DNA from: Acetothermia bacterium 64_32
Lineage (GTDB): Bacteria; Bipolaricaulota; Bipolaricaulia; Bipolaricaulales; Bipolaricaulaceae
DNA: 64,000 bases
Assembly: GCA_001508155.1 (NCBI GenBank)
Contig: LGFI01000010.1
Span: 20,762 to 84,761, forward strand
Direction of reading: 5' to 3'
Under the pieces are notes generated by a model. That model did not search any database. It saw only the letters and a program-made list of their open reading frames with translations, and was not told the DNA's origin. A program made the position numbers and the translations under genes. Positions 1 through 9,235 of the stretch are shown piece after piece. Numbering within the stretch: the stretch's first letter is position 1; the number at the start of each line of letters is the position of its first letter.

Positions 1-141
1 GAGATCGCCGACTCCTGGCCCAGGAGCATCGACGACTCCGCGGCGCGGGAGGACTGGGATTGGGAGCCGAGCTACGACCTTTCGCGGATGGTAGAGGACA
101 TGCTCGCCCGCCTCAAAAGGCGCCTGCAAGGGGAGCGGTAG
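1..141 (+). CDS. C-terminal end of an NAD-dependent epimerase-family L-threonine 3-dehydrogenase (partial)
   Basis: Only the last 46 codons are inside the window; the frame is open from base 1 to a TAG at 139-141. The visible tail contains ADSWPRSIDDSAAREDW, the C-terminal signature of the short-chain (UDP-galactose epimerase-like) L-threonine 3-dehydrogenases, which oxidise L-threonine to 2-amino-3-ketobutyrate with NAD+. The NAD-binding N-terminus lies outside the window. The gene converges on ridA with four bases between the stops. RidA removes reactive imines from amino-acid breakdown, so the pairing is sensible but not proof. Another extended-SDR sugar epimerase is possible but less likely given the SWP-SIDDS motif. 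Confidence 0.7.
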   Translation, partial: EIADSWPRSIDDSAAREDWDWEPSYDLSRMVEDMLARLKRRLQGER

Positions 142-145
142 GGGC

Positions 146-532
146 TTAGCCCCCCAGGTAGGCGATGGCCTCGATCTCGATCCGGGCGCCCTTGGGGAGG
201 GCCCCTACCTGGATACAGGCCCGGGCCGGGGGCTCAAGGTCGAAGTATTCGGCATATACCCGGTTCACCGCCTGAAAGTCCCCCATGTCGGCAAGGTAGA
301 TCGTCACCTTAACCAGGTCCGAGAAGGAGGCCCCGGCGGCGGAGAGCACCGCCCGCAGGTTCTCCATGCACCTCCTCGTCTGCTCCTCTATCCCGCCGGC
401 CACGAGCTCCCCGGACTCATCCACCGGGATCTGCCCGGAGACGAACAAAAGATCCCCGGCCCGGATGGCCGGGGAGTAAGGGCCCGCCGTGTGGGCGCCT
501 GGAGGTTCGATGGCCCTACGGCTCCCCCTCAT
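146..532 (-). CDS. ridA: RidA family enamine/imine deaminase
   Basis: 128-aa protein of the YjgF/YER057c/UK114 family, which hydrolyses reactive enamines/imines released by PLP enzymes. The N-terminal GPYSPAIRAGDLLFVSGQIP and the catalytic arginine segment PPARACIQV near residue 105 are intact, and the length is normal. The ATG at 532 overlaps the rplQ stop as ATGA; a TTG six bases further upstream is also open but less likely. It is the last gene of the ribosomal protein operon, so it is probably made as a read-through product of it. Confidence 0.9.
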   Translation of the reverse strand: MRGSRRAIEPPGAHTAGPYSPAIRAGDLLFVSGQIPVDESGELVAGGIEEQTRRCMENLRAVLSAAGASFSDLVKVTIYLADMGDFQAVNRVYAEYFDLEPPARACIQVGALPKGARIEIEAIAYLGG

Positions 533-879
533 ACCCAAGTGAGGCGGGCCTCCTCCGCCCCATCCCCCCGGCGGGGCCCAAGCTTGAGGACCCGGGTGTA
601 GCCCCCGGGACGGTCCTTGTACCTGGGCCCGATCTCGGAAAACAACTTGTGAGTGGCTTCCTTATCCTGCAGCACCGAAAACGCCAGCCGGTGGGCTGCC
701 TGGTCCCCCCGCCGGGCCCAGGTCACCAGCCGCTCCACGAGCCTCTGGGTCGCCTTGGCCCGGGCCGGGGTGGTGTCCACCTTCCCATAGAGGATCAACG
801 CCTTGGCCTGCCCGGCCAGGACCGAACGCCTGCGGGATCGCGTCATCGAGAGCTTGGGAACCTTGCGACGGTGCCTCAT
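529..879 (-). CDS. rplQ: 50S ribosomal protein L17
   Basis: 116-aa L17, beginning MRHRRKVPKLS and containing the family's TTPARAKATQRLVERL-type segment. The start ATG follows the rpoA stop directly (TAG then ATG), so the two are translationally coupled, as in the standard alpha operon. Length is normal for the short bacterial form, and nothing is missing. Confidence 0.97.
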   Translation of the reverse strand: MRHRRKVPKLSMTRSRRRSVLAGQAKALILYGKVDTTPARAKATQRLVERLVTWARRGDQAAHRLAFSVLQDKEATHKLFSEIGPRYKDRPGGYTRVLKLGPRRGDGAEEARLTWV

Positions 880-1809
880 CTAAGCCTCCTTCTCGGACCG
901 AAGCCTGTAGCCCAGCTTGGCCAGGTGCTCCTCAAGCCGCTCGAGGGTCTTTTCACCAAAACCGTGGATATCAAGGAGCTCTTCCCGGCTGCGGGAGAGG
1001 AGGTCCTGCAGGGTGACTATCCCCTCCTCCCGAAGCAGATTACACGCCCTGGCCTCAAAGCCCGTCTCCCCAAGGGGCTTAAGCAGCTCCTCGGGCACGG
1101 GCTCCGCCGGGGGAGGGGGCTCCTCCGGGGCTGCCCCGGCCACAAAGGAAAGATGCCGCTGGAGGATCTCCACCGCCTGGGCCACCGCCGCCTGGGGGGT
1201 GATAGCCCCATTGGTCCACACCTCAAGCACAAGCCGTTCGTAGCCGGAACGCCCACCCACACGGGTTTCCTCTACCTGAAAGTTCACCTTCTCGATGGGG
1301 GAAAAGTCCGAGTCAATAGGGATGAGGGAAAGGGGTGCATCCTCCCTTTTGTTCTCCTCTGCCGGCCGGAAGCCACTCCCCACCTCGAGCTCCATCTCCA
1401 CGTCCAGCCGGCCGTCCTCGTTCAGGGTGGCGATGTAGTGATCGGGGTTCACGATCTCCACCCCGGCCGGGGTCTCGATGCTGCGAGCCCGCACCTCAGC
1501 AGGACCGGTGACGCTCAGGTAAAGGCGATGCAGCTCCTCATCCCTCGTGCGGAACACCACCCCCCGCAGGTTCAGGATGAGGGTGAGGATGTCCTCCCGC
1601 ACCCCCTCTATGGTATCGTATTCATGGTACTTGCCGGCGATGTTCACCCGCACGATGGCGGCGCCGGGGATGGAGGAGAGGAGCACCCGGCGGAGGGAAT
1701 TGCCCAAGGTGGTGGCATATCCCCGCTCAAGCGGCTCCAACACCAGCCGCCCGTAACGGGCATCGTGCTGGCTCCAAACCAAACTCTCCGGATACACAAA
1801 GCTCGGCAT
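880..1809 (-). CDS. rpoA: DNA-directed RNA polymerase subunit alpha
   Basis: 309 aa. The N-terminal domain (about 1-225) shows LEPLERGYATTLGNSLRRVLLSS, the dimerisation helix region that nucleates RNA polymerase assembly. A charged, proline-rich linker (about 228-240) leads to the C-terminal domain with two helix-hairpin-helix motifs (EELLDIHGFGEKTLERLEE), which binds UP elements and activators. It sits between rpsD and rplQ as in the classical alpha operon. Confidence 0.98.
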   Translation of the reverse strand: MPSFVYPESLVWSQHDARYGRLVLEPLERGYATTLGNSLRRVLLSSIPGAAIVRVNIAGKYHEYDTIEGVREDILTLILNLRGVVFRTRDEELHRLYLSVTGPAEVRARSIETPAGVEIVNPDHYIATLNEDGRLDVEMELEVGSGFRPAEENKREDAPLSLIPIDSDFSPIEKVNFQVEETRVGGRSGYERLVLEVWTNGAITPQAAVAQAVEILQRHLSFVAGAAPEEPPPPAEPVPEELLKPLGETGFEARACNLLREEGIVTLQDLLSRSREELLDIHGFGEKTLERLEEHLAKLGYRLRSEKEA

Positions 1810-1814
1810 CTCCC

Positions 1815-2438
1815 CTACCTCGAGTAGAACTCCACGATCAGGCTGGTCTCGATGGACTGATCAAGCTCCTCCACCTGGGGCTCGGAGGCCACCTGAATCC
1901 TCAGGGCCTCCAGGTCCCGGGACAGCCACCCGGGGAGGGGACGCCGCTCCGAGGCGCCCTTCACCAGCTCCCGCAGCTTCTCCTTGGACTGTGGCCGTAC
2001 CTCCACCATATCCCCCTCCCGCACCAGGTAAGAGGGGATATCCAGATGCCGGCCGTTCACCAGAAAATGCCCATGGGACACAAGCTGCCGGGCCTGATCC
2101 CGGGAGTAGGCGAACCCAGCCCGGTACACCACGTTATCCAGCCGCCTCTCCAGGATCTTAAGCAGGGCCTCCCCCGTCACCCCCTTTCGCTTCTTGGCCA
2201 GCTCCACATACCGGCGGAACTGCCCCTCCCTCACCCCATAGATGCGCTTGGCCTTCTGCTTCTCCCTGAGGTGAATCGCAAATTGGGTAGCCCGCCGGCG
2301 AAACCGGCCGTGCTGTCCGGGCGCATAGGGCCGCCTGCTTAAGGCGCACTTGTCAGAGTAACAACGGTCGCCCTTGAGAAAGAGCTTCACTCCCTCCCTG
2401 CGACAAAGACGGCATTTCGATTCGGTATACCTGCCCAT
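1815..2438 (-). CDS. rpsD: 30S ribosomal protein S4 (zinc-binding form)
   Basis: 207 aa starting MGRYTESKCRLCRR. Four N-terminal cysteines (CRLC, then CYSDKC) form the zinc site of the C+ version of S4. A central S4 RNA-binding domain follows (RLDNVVYRAGFAYSRDQARQ). The frame stays open upstream through the end of rpsK, but the family N-terminus and the 11-base gap after rpsK fix the start at 2438. In many bacteria S4 is also the translational repressor of the alpha operon. Confidence 0.97.
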   Translation of the reverse strand: MGRYTESKCRLCRREGVKLFLKGDRCYSDKCALSRRPYAPGQHGRFRRRATQFAIHLREKQKAKRIYGVREGQFRRYVELAKKRKGVTGEALLKILERRLDNVVYRAGFAYSRDQARQLVSHGHFLVNGRHLDIPSYLVREGDMVEVRPQSKEKLRELVKGASERRPLPGWLSRDLEALRIQVASEPQVEELDQSIETSLIVEFYSR

Positions 2439-2449
2439 CTTCAAGCCTC

Positions 2450-2809
2450 CTAGCTGTGCGGCACAGGGGTCACGTTCCTCACCTCTTCCACCTGGATGCC
2501 GGCGGAACGCAGGGTTTGAACCGCAGCCTGCCGGCCCGCCCCGGTGCCGGTCACCGTGACCACCACCGACCGGATGCCGAAGTCCTTCATCTCCCTGGCC
2601 AGGGCCTGGGCCGCAAGCTGAGCGGCGTAAGGGGTGCCCTTGCGAGAGCCGGAGAAACCCACCGTCCCGGGGGACTTCCAGGTGATGACGTCCCCATTGA
2701 GGTCGGTCAGGGTGAGGATGGTGTTGTTGAAGGTGGAGTGGACGTGCACCCGGGCCCGCTCCAGCTTGATCGCCTTCTTCTTCCGTTTGGTCGGCTGCCT
2801 GCGTGCCAT
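2450..2809 (-). CDS. rpsK: 30S ribosomal protein S11
   Basis: 119 aa starting MARRQPTKRKKKAIK. The conserved S11 core is present (HVHSTFNNTILTLTD, and KGTPYAAQLAAQ). The frame is open further upstream, but the start ATG at 2809 lies two bases after the rpsM stop and matches the family N-terminus. S11 is a platform protein of the small subunit that contacts the 16S 3' region. Confidence 0.97.
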   Translation of the reverse strand: MARRQPTKRKKKAIKLERARVHVHSTFNNTILTLTDLNGDVITWKSPGTVGFSGSRKGTPYAAQLAAQALAREMKDFGIRSVVVTVTGTGAGRQAAVQTLRSAGIQVEEVRNVTPVPHS

Positions 2810-2811
2810 GG

Positions 2812-3177
2812 CTATTTCTTCTTCCCCGCCTTGGCCGGCCGCGGCCCCTTCCAGGTGCGGGCATTGGACCGGGTCTTCTGCCCCCGGACGGGAAGGCCGG
2901 TCTTGTGCCGGAGCCCCCGATAGCAACCGATGTCGATCAGCCGCTGAATGTGATCCCGGACCTTGCGCCGGAGATCACCCTCCACCGTGTACGACTCCAC
3001 CTCATGCCTGAGGGCGGTGACCTCCTGCTCCGTAAGGTCCATCACCCGGGTGTCGGGACTGACCCCGGTTCGGGCCAAGATCTCCCTCGCCCGGGAAGGG
3101 CCGATCCCGTAGATGTAGGTGAGCGCCACCTCGATCCTCTTCTTGGCCGGAAGGTTTACGCCTGCGATCCTCGCCAT
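2812..3177 (-). CDS. rpsM: 30S ribosomal protein S13
   Basis: 121 aa starting [20 protein letters not shown], ending in the basic tail of S13 ([20 protein letters not shown]) that reaches toward the P-site tRNA. Length is normal. It is followed by rpsK and preceded by rpmJ, the standard alpha-operon order. Confidence 0.98.
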   Translation of the reverse strand: MARIAGVNLPAKKRIEVALTYIYGIGPSRAREILARTGVSPDTRVMDLTEQEVTALRHEVESYTVEGDLRRKVRDHIQRLIDIGCYRGLRHKTGLPVRGQKTRSNARTWKGPRPAKAGKKK

Positions 3178-3186
3178 CGGCCCTCC

Positions 3187-3300
3187 TTAGCCCTGACGTT
3201 GTTTGTGCTTGGGGTCGCGGCAGACAACCCACAGCCGTCCACCCCGGCGAATCACACGGCATTTTTCACATCTCTTCTTCACCGAACTGCGCACCTTCAT
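3187..3300 (-). CDS. rpmJ: 50S ribosomal protein L36 (zinc form)
   Basis: A 37-codon gene: [19 protein letters not shown], then a segment ending [14 protein letters not shown]. The CEKC pair plus the later Cys and His make the zinc-binding C+ form of L36. An A/G-rich ribosome-binding site (AGGAGGGGGC) precedes the ATG. It lies between infA and rpsM exactly where L36 is expected. Confidence 0.96.
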   Translation of the reverse strand: MKVRSSVKKRCEKCRVIRRGGRLWVVCRDPKHKQRQG

Positions 3301-3308
3301 GCCCCCTC

Positions 3309-3527
3309 CTAGCTCTCCCGGTACACGATCCGACCCCGGGTCAGGTCATAAGGGGAGAACTCCACCACCACCCTGTCCCCGGCCACCACCCGGATGAAAT
3401 GCTTCCTCATCCGGCCGGAGGTCCTGCACAGGGCCACATGGCCGTTGTCAAGCCTCACCCGAAACATGGAATCGGGCAACACCTCGATGACCTCTCCCCG
3501 CGCCCGGATCACTTCCTTGCTCGGCAA
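3309..3527 (-). CDS. infA: Translation initiation factor IF-1
   Basis: 72 aa from a TTG at 3527 ([20 protein letters not shown]), the same length as E. coli IF-1, with GGAGG four bases upstream. A GTG at 3545 is also in frame and would add six residues. The single OB fold is complete, ending in [13 protein letters not shown]. The gene start lies inside the 3' end of map, so the two are coupled. IF-1 occupies the ribosomal A site during initiation. Confidence 0.95.
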   Translation of the reverse strand: MPSKEVIRARGEVIEVLPDSMFRVRLDNGHVALCRTSGRMRKHFIRVVAGDRVVVEFSPYDLTRGRIVYRES

Positions 3528-4288
3528 ATCTCCTCCCAGATCCACCCCGTCAGCACCTTGGGCCCCTCCGGCAGCACGGCCACCATCTCCTCATAATGGA
3601 CCGCCAGGCCGCCGCTGCCGGTCACCGCAGTCCACCCGTCCGGTCGGATACGTACCGGAAGGTCGTCCGTCTTCACCATCGGCTCAAGACAGATTATCAT
3701 CCCTTCCCGCAGCCGCGGGCCCCTGCCCGGTGGGCCGAAGTTCGGGATCTGCGGGTCCTCATGAAGCTCCCTGCCGATTCCGTGCCCTACGAATTCCCGG
3801 ACCACGAAAAAGCCTCGGCGGCTGACATAGGCGCCGATAGCATGTGAGATATCCGAAAGCCGCACCCCAATTTTAGCCCGCTTTATGCCTTCCCGCAAGG
3901 CACCTTGAGCCACCTCCATCAGCCGAGCGGCCTCGGGGCTCACCTCACCCACCCCCACGGTGACGGCGGCATCGGCATAGTAACCCCGGCGGACCAGGCC
4001 CAGGTCCAGGGAAAGCACGTCCCCCGGGGCCAGCACCCGTCGATCCGAAGGGATGCCATGCACTATCTCCTCGTTAACCGAGGCGCACAGGACCGCGGGA
4101 TACCCCTGGTAGCCCTTGAACGCCGGCTGGGCCCCCGCTGCCCGCAACAGCCTCCCCGCCAGGCGTTCCAGCTCGCCGGTGCTGACCCCGGGGCGGGCGG
4201 CCAGGGCCAGCTCAACCAGGATGTCGGCCACGATCCTTGCGTTCTCCTCTACCAGCTCCAGCTCCCGGGGGGTCTTAAGGGCGATCAT
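3509..4288 (-). CDS. map: Methionine aminopeptidase, type I
   Basis: 259 aa. Removes the N-terminal Met from nascent proteins. The metal ligands of the pita-bread fold are all visible: two Asp in SLDLG and YYADAAVTV, the His in [14 protein letters not shown], and two Glu in ICLEPM and HYEEM. The start is the ATG at 4288 ([13 protein letters not shown]), which overlaps the adk stop by 14 bases. The upstream extension of the frame is the adk gene read in another frame. Confidence 0.97.
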   Translation of the reverse strand: MIALKTPRELELVEENARIVADILVELALAARPGVSTGELERLAGRLLRAAGAQPAFKGYQGYPAVLCASVNEEIVHGIPSDRRVLAPGDVLSLDLGLVRRGYYADAAVTVGVGEVSPEAARLMEVAQGALREGIKRAKIGVRLSDISHAIGAYVSRRGFFVVREFVGHGIGRELHEDPQIPNFGPPGRGPRLREGMIICLEPMVKTDDLPVRIRPDGWTAVTGSGGLAVHYEEMVAVLPEGPKVLTGWIWEEICRARK

Positions 4289-4910
4289 CGCAAAGGGCAC
4301 GGACGACCTGGGCATACACCTCCTCGGGGGGGCGGCTGGCGTCCACACGGACCAGGATCCCCCTTTCTCGGTAGTAGTCCACCAGGGGGGTGGAGTCTCG
4401 CATGTACACCTCGAACCGACGGGAGATGACCTCGGGCTTGTCGTCATCCCTCTGGGAGAGCCCGGCCCCACACCGGTCACAGCGGGCATCCTCCTTGGGG
4501 GGCTGGGTGATCAGGTTGTACAGGGCCCCGCACCGGGGGCAAACCCGCCGGGCCGAAAGGCGCCGGATCACCTCCTCCCGCCCCAGCTCCAGGAAGATCA
4601 CCGCCTCGACCGGGGCAATCCCCTCCAATCCCTGGGCCTGGGCCAGGGTCCTGGGGAAGCCGTCGAAAAGGACGCCGCTCTTTCCGGCCACCCGCTCCCT
4701 CACCATGGCCAGGATGAGCTCGTCGGGGACCAGCTCCCCGGCATCCATGTACGACTTGGCCCGCCTCCCCAGTTCGCTCCCGGCGGCCACCTCCTCCCGC
4801 AACACATCCCCGGTGGAAAGGTGCAGATACCCGTGCTCTGCGGCCAGGCGCTTTGCCACCGTCCCCTTCCCCGCCCCGGGAGGGCCCAGCAAAACAAGGT
4901 TCCGTTTCAT
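4275..4910 (-). CDS. adk: Adenylate kinase, zinc-LID form
   Basis: 211 aa. Converts AMP + ATP to 2 ADP. P-loop GPPGAGKGT lies near residues 10-18. The LID domain carries two CxxC pairs (CPRCG, CDRCG), the structural zinc site of long-type adenylate kinases common in Gram-positives and thermophiles. The start overlaps the secY stop by four bases (ATGA). secY-adk-map-infA is a conserved order. Confidence 0.98.
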   Translation of the reverse strand: MKRNLVLLGPPGAGKGTVAKRLAAEHGYLHLSTGDVLREEVAAGSELGRRAKSYMDAGELVPDELILAMVRERVAGKSGVLFDGFPRTLAQAQGLEGIAPVEAVIFLELGREEVIRRLSARRVCPRCGALYNLITQPPKEDARCDRCGAGLSQRDDDKPEVISRRFEVYMRDSTPLVDYYRERGILVRVDASRPPEEVYAQVVRALCDDRP

Positions 4911-6199
4911 CCCCGCTTCCTCCCCAAGAAGGCCGTCCCCTTGACCAGGGACTCATATTGCCGCATCACAAGGTGTGCCTCAATCTGCATGATGGTGTCG
5001 ATCCCCACCCCCACCAGGATCAGGAGGGAGGTCCCCCCAAGGTAAAAGGAGGTGATCCCCGAAGCGGCCTGGAAGATGTAGGGCAAGACCGCGATGGCTA
5101 CCAGGAAAAGCGCCCCCACCAAAAGCAGCCTCCCGGTCACGTCCGTCAGATACCGGGCTGTGGATTCACCAGGCCGCACCCCGGGGATGAACCCCCCGGC
5201 CTCCCGGAGGTTCTTGGCAAGGTCCTGCGGGTCGAACACCAGGGAAGAGTAAAAGTAGGTAAAGAAGAAGATCAAGATCACGTAGGCGATGAGGTAGATC
5301 AGGCTCCCCGGGGCGACATAGGACTGCAGCCACCCCAGCCCCGGCACCCAGGCGGCGATGGAGCTGGGCAGGGTGAGGATGGCCGAGGCGAAGATGATGG
5401 GGATCACCCCACCTTGGTTAACCCGGATCGGGAGATGGGCCGTATGGCCCCCATATACCCTACGGCCCGCGGTCCTCTTGGCATACTGGATGGGGATCTT
5501 GCGTTGCCCCTGCTGGATGATCACGGTCCCCGCTATCACCACCACAAACAGCACCGCCAGCCCCAACGCCCAGATGGGGGAAACCGTCCCGGCCGAGATC
5601 TCCAGGTACATCTGCTGGAGCTGGCCCGGGAACCGGGCGATGATCCCCGCCATGATGAGCATGGAAATCCCGTTTCCGATTCCGTTTTCGGTTATCCGCT
5701 CCCCGATCCACATCAGGAAGATGGTGCCGGCGGTGAGGGCGACGATGGAGGTGAGGAAGAAGCCCACCGTGGGCTGGGCGAGGCCGTAGCGGATGACGAG
5801 GTAGCTCATGGCGTAGGACTGGAGCAGGGCCAGGGCAACCGTGCCCCAGCGGGTGTACTGGGTGAGCTTCCTCCTCCCTTCCCGGCCCTGCTGCTGGAGC
5901 TCCTTGAGCTTGGGGAAAACCGGGATGAGGAGCGAAAGGATGATGGAGGCGTTGATGTAGGGGATCACCCCGAGGCCGAACAGGGAGAACCGCTGCAAGG
6001 CCCCGCCGGTGAAAAGGTTGAAGAACTGGAAAAACCCGGCCCCAAAGGCCCCTGAGAGGGCCTCGGCCAGCTGCTTTGTGTCCACCCCGGGGACCGGGAT
6101 GAAGGAGCCTATCCGGAAGACGAGCAACATCCCCAGGGTATAGAGGATGCGGCGGCGCAGCTCCTCCACGGCGAACACCTGCCGGATGCGCTGGAGCAC
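4907..6199 (-). CDS. secY: Protein translocase subunit SecY
   Basis: 430-aa integral membrane channel of the Sec translocon with ten predicted transmembrane helices. Conserved segments include TVGFFLTSIVALTAGTIFLMW, the cytoplasmic loop IPIQYAKRTAGRRVYGG, and the C-terminal MRQYESLVKG. Length is typical. It follows rplO by two bases, as in the spc operon. Confidence 0.98.
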   Translation of the reverse strand: MLQRIRQVFAVEELRRRILYTLGMLLVFRIGSFIPVPGVDTKQLAEALSGAFGAGFFQFFNLFTGGALQRFSLFGLGVIPYINASIILSLLIPVFPKLKELQQQGREGRRKLTQYTRWGTVALALLQSYAMSYLVIRYGLAQPTVGFFLTSIVALTAGTIFLMWIGERITENGIGNGISMLIMAGIIARFPGQLQQMYLEISAGTVSPIWALGLAVLFVVVIAGTVIIQQGQRKIPIQYAKRTAGRRVYGGHTAHLPIRVNQGGVIPIIFASAILTLPSSIAAWVPGLGWLQSYVAPGSLIYLIAYVILIFFFTYFYSSLVFDPQDLAKNLREAGGFIPGVRPGESTARYLTDVTGRLLLVGALFLVAIAVLPYIFQAASGITSFYLGGTSLLILVGVGIDTIMQIEAHLVMRQYESLVKGTAFLGRKRG

Positions 6200-6201
6200 G
6201 C

Positions 6202-6651
6202 TCAGACCTCCTCGACCTTGCCCCCGGCGGCCAGGATCTTCTCCCGGGCCGAGCGGCTGAACCTCTTGGCCTTGACAGTTAAGGCCTTGGTGAGCTCGCC
6301 CTCGCCGAGCACCTTGAGCCCGGCCTTGGGGTCCTTGACGATCCCCCGGGCCATCAGGGCCTCCAGGGTGACCACGTCCCCGGGCTCAAAGTGCGCCCCG
6401 AGCTCGCCAACGTTGACGACCGCGTACTCCACCCGGCAGGGGTTCTTGAAGCCGCGCTTGGGAAAGCGCATCCAAAACGGGGTCTGTCCCCCCTCAAAGC
6501 CAGGGCGGACCTTTACCCCGGCCCGGGCCCCCTGGCCCTTGGTCCCCCGGCCGGACTCGTGCCCGCCGTGGCCGGAGCCATAGCCCCGCCCCACGCGCTT
6601 GCGCCGCCGCACGCTCCCAGGGGTGGGCGAAAGATCACTAAGCCTTAGCAC
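6202..6651 (-). CDS. rplO: 50S ribosomal protein L15
   Basis: 149 aa: [20 protein letters not shown] followed by the Gly-rich [20 protein letters not shown] of L15. Its start lies inside the last codons of rpsE (14-base overlap), so no room is left for rpmD (L30), which normally sits between these genes. Confidence 0.97.
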   Translation of the reverse strand: MLRLSDLSPTPGSVRRRKRVGRGYGSGHGGHESGRGTKGQGARAGVKVRPGFEGGQTPFWMRFPKRGFKNPCRVEYAVVNVGELGAHFEPGDVVTLEALMARGIVKDPKAGLKVLGEGELTKALTVKAKRFSRSAREKILAAGGKVEEV

Positions 6652-7153
6652 CTTCTACCTCCACGATCTCCTCCGGCTTCTTCCCCCGCCGGGCGGCCAC
6701 CTGCTCGGCGGTCTCCAGGGCCTTGAACCCCTCCAGGGTGGCCCGGGCCAGGTTAAGGGGGTTGGTGGAACCAAGCGCCTTGGTGAGGATGTCCCGGAGC
6801 CCGGCCAGCCGGCAGACCGCCCCCACCGTCCGGCCGGCAATGATCCCGGTGCCGGGATAGGCCGGCTTGAGGAGCACTCGAGCCGCCTTGAAGTGGCCGA
6901 CCACCTCATGGGGGATGGTGCCGTTCGTTATGGGCACCTGGACCAGGTGTTTGGTGGCGTCCCGGATGGCCTGCTGGATGGCCTGGGGGATCTCGATGGA
7001 CTTGCCTATCCCAACGCCCACATGGCCCTCCCCGTCGCCCACCACCACCACCACCCGGAACCGGAGGCGCTTGCCGCCCTTGGTGACCTTGCCCACCCGG
7101 CGGATCTCGATGACCTCGTTCGAAAGCTGTTCAGGGTTCACATCGAGCTTCAA
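6638..7153 (-). CDS. rpsE: 30S ribosomal protein S5
   Basis: 171 aa. The N-terminal double-stranded-RNA-binding fold ([20 protein letters not shown]) and the C-terminal domain ([20 protein letters not shown]) are intact. The protein ends with a short charged tail. It overlaps rplR upstream by four bases and rplO downstream by 14 bases. Confidence 0.98.
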   Translation of the reverse strand: MKLDVNPEQLSNEVIEIRRVGKVTKGGKRLRFRVVVVVGDGEGHVGVGIGKSIEIPQAIQQAIRDATKHLVQVPITNGTIPHEVVGHFKAARVLLKPAYPGTGIIAGRTVGAVCRLAGLRDILTKALGSTNPLNLARATLEGFKALETAEQVAARRGKKPEEIVEVEGAKA

Positions 7154-7512
7154 AATATCAACCCCCCCTCCCGCGCGGCCTCCGCCAGCTCCCTCACCTT
7201 ACCGTGATAGGGGTAGCCGGCCCGATCGAACACCACCTCCCGGATCCCCAGCTCCCGCGCCCGCTTTGCGATCAGCTCCCCCACCAGGCGGGCAGCCTCC
7301 CGGTCCGCCGACTTTATCCTCTCCCGCACCTCCGGCTCCAGGGTGGAGGCGCTGGCCAGGGTATGGCCGCGCGTGTCGTCGATCAGCTGGGCGTAGATGT
7401 GCTTGAGGCTCTTGTAAACGCACAGCCGCGGGCGGGCAGGGGTGCCCACCAGCCGCTTCCGGACCCTGCGATGCCGCTTCTTTCGCAACTCGTTCCTCGA
7501 TAGCTTCGCCAT
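7150..7512 (-). CDS. rplR: 50S ribosomal protein L18
   Basis: 120 aa from the ATG at 7512 ([20 protein letters not shown]). A GTG at 7524, which overlaps the rplF stop as GTGA, would add four residues; neither start has a strong Shine-Dalgarno. The 5S-rRNA-binding core ([19 protein letters not shown]) and the C-terminal [12 protein letters not shown] are present. Confidence 0.96.
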   Translation of the reverse strand: MAKLSRNELRKKRHRRVRKRLVGTPARPRLCVYKSLKHIYAQLIDDTRGHTLASASTLEPEVRERIKSADREAARLVGELIAKRARELGIREVVFDRAGYPYHGKVRELAEAAREGGLIF

Positions 7513-7520
7513 GATCAAGC

Positions 7521-8063
7521 TCACTTAACCCCAAGTTTTCCGGCCTTGCGGACGATCTCCTCGCCGCGGTAGCGGATCCCGGTGGCCCGGTAGGGCTCGG
7601 GGGGCCGGGCCGCCCGGATGTCCGCCGCCACCTGCCCAACCAGCTGCTTGTCGATCCCCCGCACCACGATGCGCTGGGGGTCCGGGACCTCCACCTCCAC
7701 CCCGGCGGGGACCCGGTAACGCACCGGATGGGAGTAGCCGAGCTCCATCACCAGGGTGTCGCCCTCCATACGGGCCCGGTACCCCAGCCCGTGTATCTCC
7801 AGCTCCTTCTGCCACTTTTGGCTCACGCCGTGGACCATGTTGGCGATGAGGGCCCGGTAAAGGCCGTGGCGGGCCCGGAAGACCGCCCGGTCGCCCTTGC
7901 GCTCCACCCGGACCTTCCCGTCCTCCACCACCACCCTCACGTACTGGGGCTCATAGCGCTGGACAAGCCTGCCATGCGGTCCCTCCACCACCACCTCATC
8001 CTCGGTCACGGTGACGTTCACCCCTTCAGGCAGTGGGATGGGCCGCTTCCCGATCTTGGACAT
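7521..8063 (-). CDS. rplF: 50S ribosomal protein L6
   Basis: 180 aa, with the two repeated L6 domains: [17 protein letters not shown] at the N-terminus and a C-terminal half ending [20 protein letters not shown], the L6 signature. Normal length and position in the spc set. Confidence 0.98.
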   Translation of the reverse strand: MSKIGKRPIPLPEGVNVTVTEDEVVVEGPHGRLVQRYEPQYVRVVVEDGKVRVERKGDRAVFRARHGLYRALIANMVHGVSQKWQKELEIHGLGYRARMEGDTLVMELGYSHPVRYRVPAGVEVEVPDPQRIVVRGIDKQLVGQVAADIRAARPPEPYRATGIRYRGEEIVRKAGKLGVK

Positions 8064-8074
8064 GTCTTTTCACC

Positions 8075-8485
8075 TCACCAGATCTCACAAAGGAGCTCGC
8101 CACCCAGGCGCCTCTCGCGGGCCTCGCGGCCGGTCATGATCCCCTGGGAGGTGGAAAGGATACAGATCCCCAGGCCGGCGTGGGTGTTTGGGATCTCGCT
8201 TGCCCGCACGTACACCCGCCGGGAAGGGCGGCTGACCCGCCTGAGGCCCTGAATGGCCGAGCGGCGGACCCGGGTGCCCTGTTCCAGGTACCTGAGGCGC
8301 AGCCTGAGCAGGGGATAGCTTTCCCTTTCCTCCACCTGCCAGCCCTCTATGTATCCCTCCTCCTGGAGGATGCGGGCTATCTCCTGCCGCATCTTGGAGG
8401 AGGGCATCGCCACCTCGGGATGCCCCCGGGCGATGGCGTTGCGGATGCGCGTCAGCATATCAGCGATCGGATCAGCCACCGTCAC
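8075..8485 (-). CDS. rpsH: 30S ribosomal protein S8
   Basis: 136 aa starting at a GTG (MTVADPIADMLTRIRNA). There are GTG codons at 8488, 8485 and 8479; 8485 is best placed, five bases after a GGGGGG ribosome-binding site, so the exact start is uncertain by a few residues. The C-terminal STSQGIMTGREARERRLGGE is the S8 signature. S8 often represses the spc operon by binding its mRNA. Confidence 0.95.
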   Translation of the reverse strand: MTVADPIADMLTRIRNAIARGHPEVAMPSSKMRQEIARILQEEGYIEGWQVEERESYPLLRLRLRYLEQGTRVRRSAIQGLRRVSRPSRRVYVRASEIPNTHAGLGICILSTSQGIMTGREARERRLGGELLCEIW

Positions 8486-8496
8486 CACTTCCCCCC

Positions 8497-8682
8497 TTAC
8501 CAAGCGGCCTTCTTCACCCCGGGGATCTCCCCCTCCAGGGCCATCTTGCGGAAACACAACCGGCACAGGCCGAAATCCCGGATGTAGCCCCGCGGCCGGC
8601 CGCACAGCTGGCAGCGGTTGCGGCGCCGCACCCTGTACTTCGGCGGCCTCTGCGACTTCAAGACAAGCGCCTTCCTCGCCAT
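8497..8682 (-). CDS. rpsN: 30S ribosomal protein S14 type Z
   Basis: 61-aa zinc form of S14. The CQLC and CRLC pairs bind one zinc ion; [14 protein letters not shown] is the family C-terminus. The start is the ATG at 8682 ([20 protein letters not shown]). An upstream extension of the frame is the end of rplE read out of frame. Confidence 0.97.
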   Translation of the reverse strand: MARKALVLKSQRPPKYRVRRRNRCQLCGRPRGYIRDFGLCRLCFRKMALEGEIPGVKKAAW

Positions 8683-8693
8683 TTCCCTTCCCC

Positions 8694-9230
8694 CTAGTCC
8701 TCGCGGAACGGGCAACCCAAGGCCTTGAGGAGCGCATAGGCCTCCCGGTCCGTCTTGGCCGTGGTCACGATGGTTATGTCCATCCCCTGGACCTGCACCA
8801 TGTCATCATAGGATATCTCAGGGAAGACCAGCTGCTCGGAGATCCCCAGGGAGTAGTTCCCCCGCCCGTCGAACGAATCCGGGGAAAGCCCTTTGAAGTC
8901 GCGGATCCCAGGCAAGACCACGTTGAAGAGCTTGTTCAAGAACTCGTAGGCCCGCACCCCCCTCAAGGTGACCATACAGCCGATAGCGTCCCCTTTTCGG
9001 ATCTTGAAGTCCGATATGGAGCGCTTGGCCCGCGTGATCACGGGGCGCTGGCCGGCCAGTTGCGCCAGGTTCCGCGCCGCCCCCTCCAGGACCTTGGGGT
9101 CATCGTGCTTGCCCACGCCCATGTTTATCACCACCCGCTCCACCTTGGGCACCTGCATGACGTTCTTGTACCCAAGCTCCTTGATGAGGCGGGGCACGAT
9201 CTCCTGCTTGTAGCGTTCGTAAAGTAGCAT
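8694..9230 (-). CDS. rplE: 50S ribosomal protein L5
   Basis: 178 aa from the ATG at 9230 ([20 protein letters not shown]). Conserved [12 protein letters not shown] and the C-terminal [20 protein letters not shown] are present. The protein binds 5S rRNA and contacts the P-site tRNA. It lies six bases after rplX. Confidence 0.97.
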   Translation of the reverse strand: MLLYERYKQEIVPRLIKELGYKNVMQVPKVERVVINMGVGKHDDPKVLEGAARNLAQLAGQRPVITRAKRSISDFKIRKGDAIGCMVTLRGVRAYEFLNKLFNVVLPGIRDFKGLSPDSFDGRGNYSLGISEQLVFPEISYDDMVQVQGMDITIVTTAKTDREAYALLKALGCPFRED

Positions 9231-9235
9231 CGTCC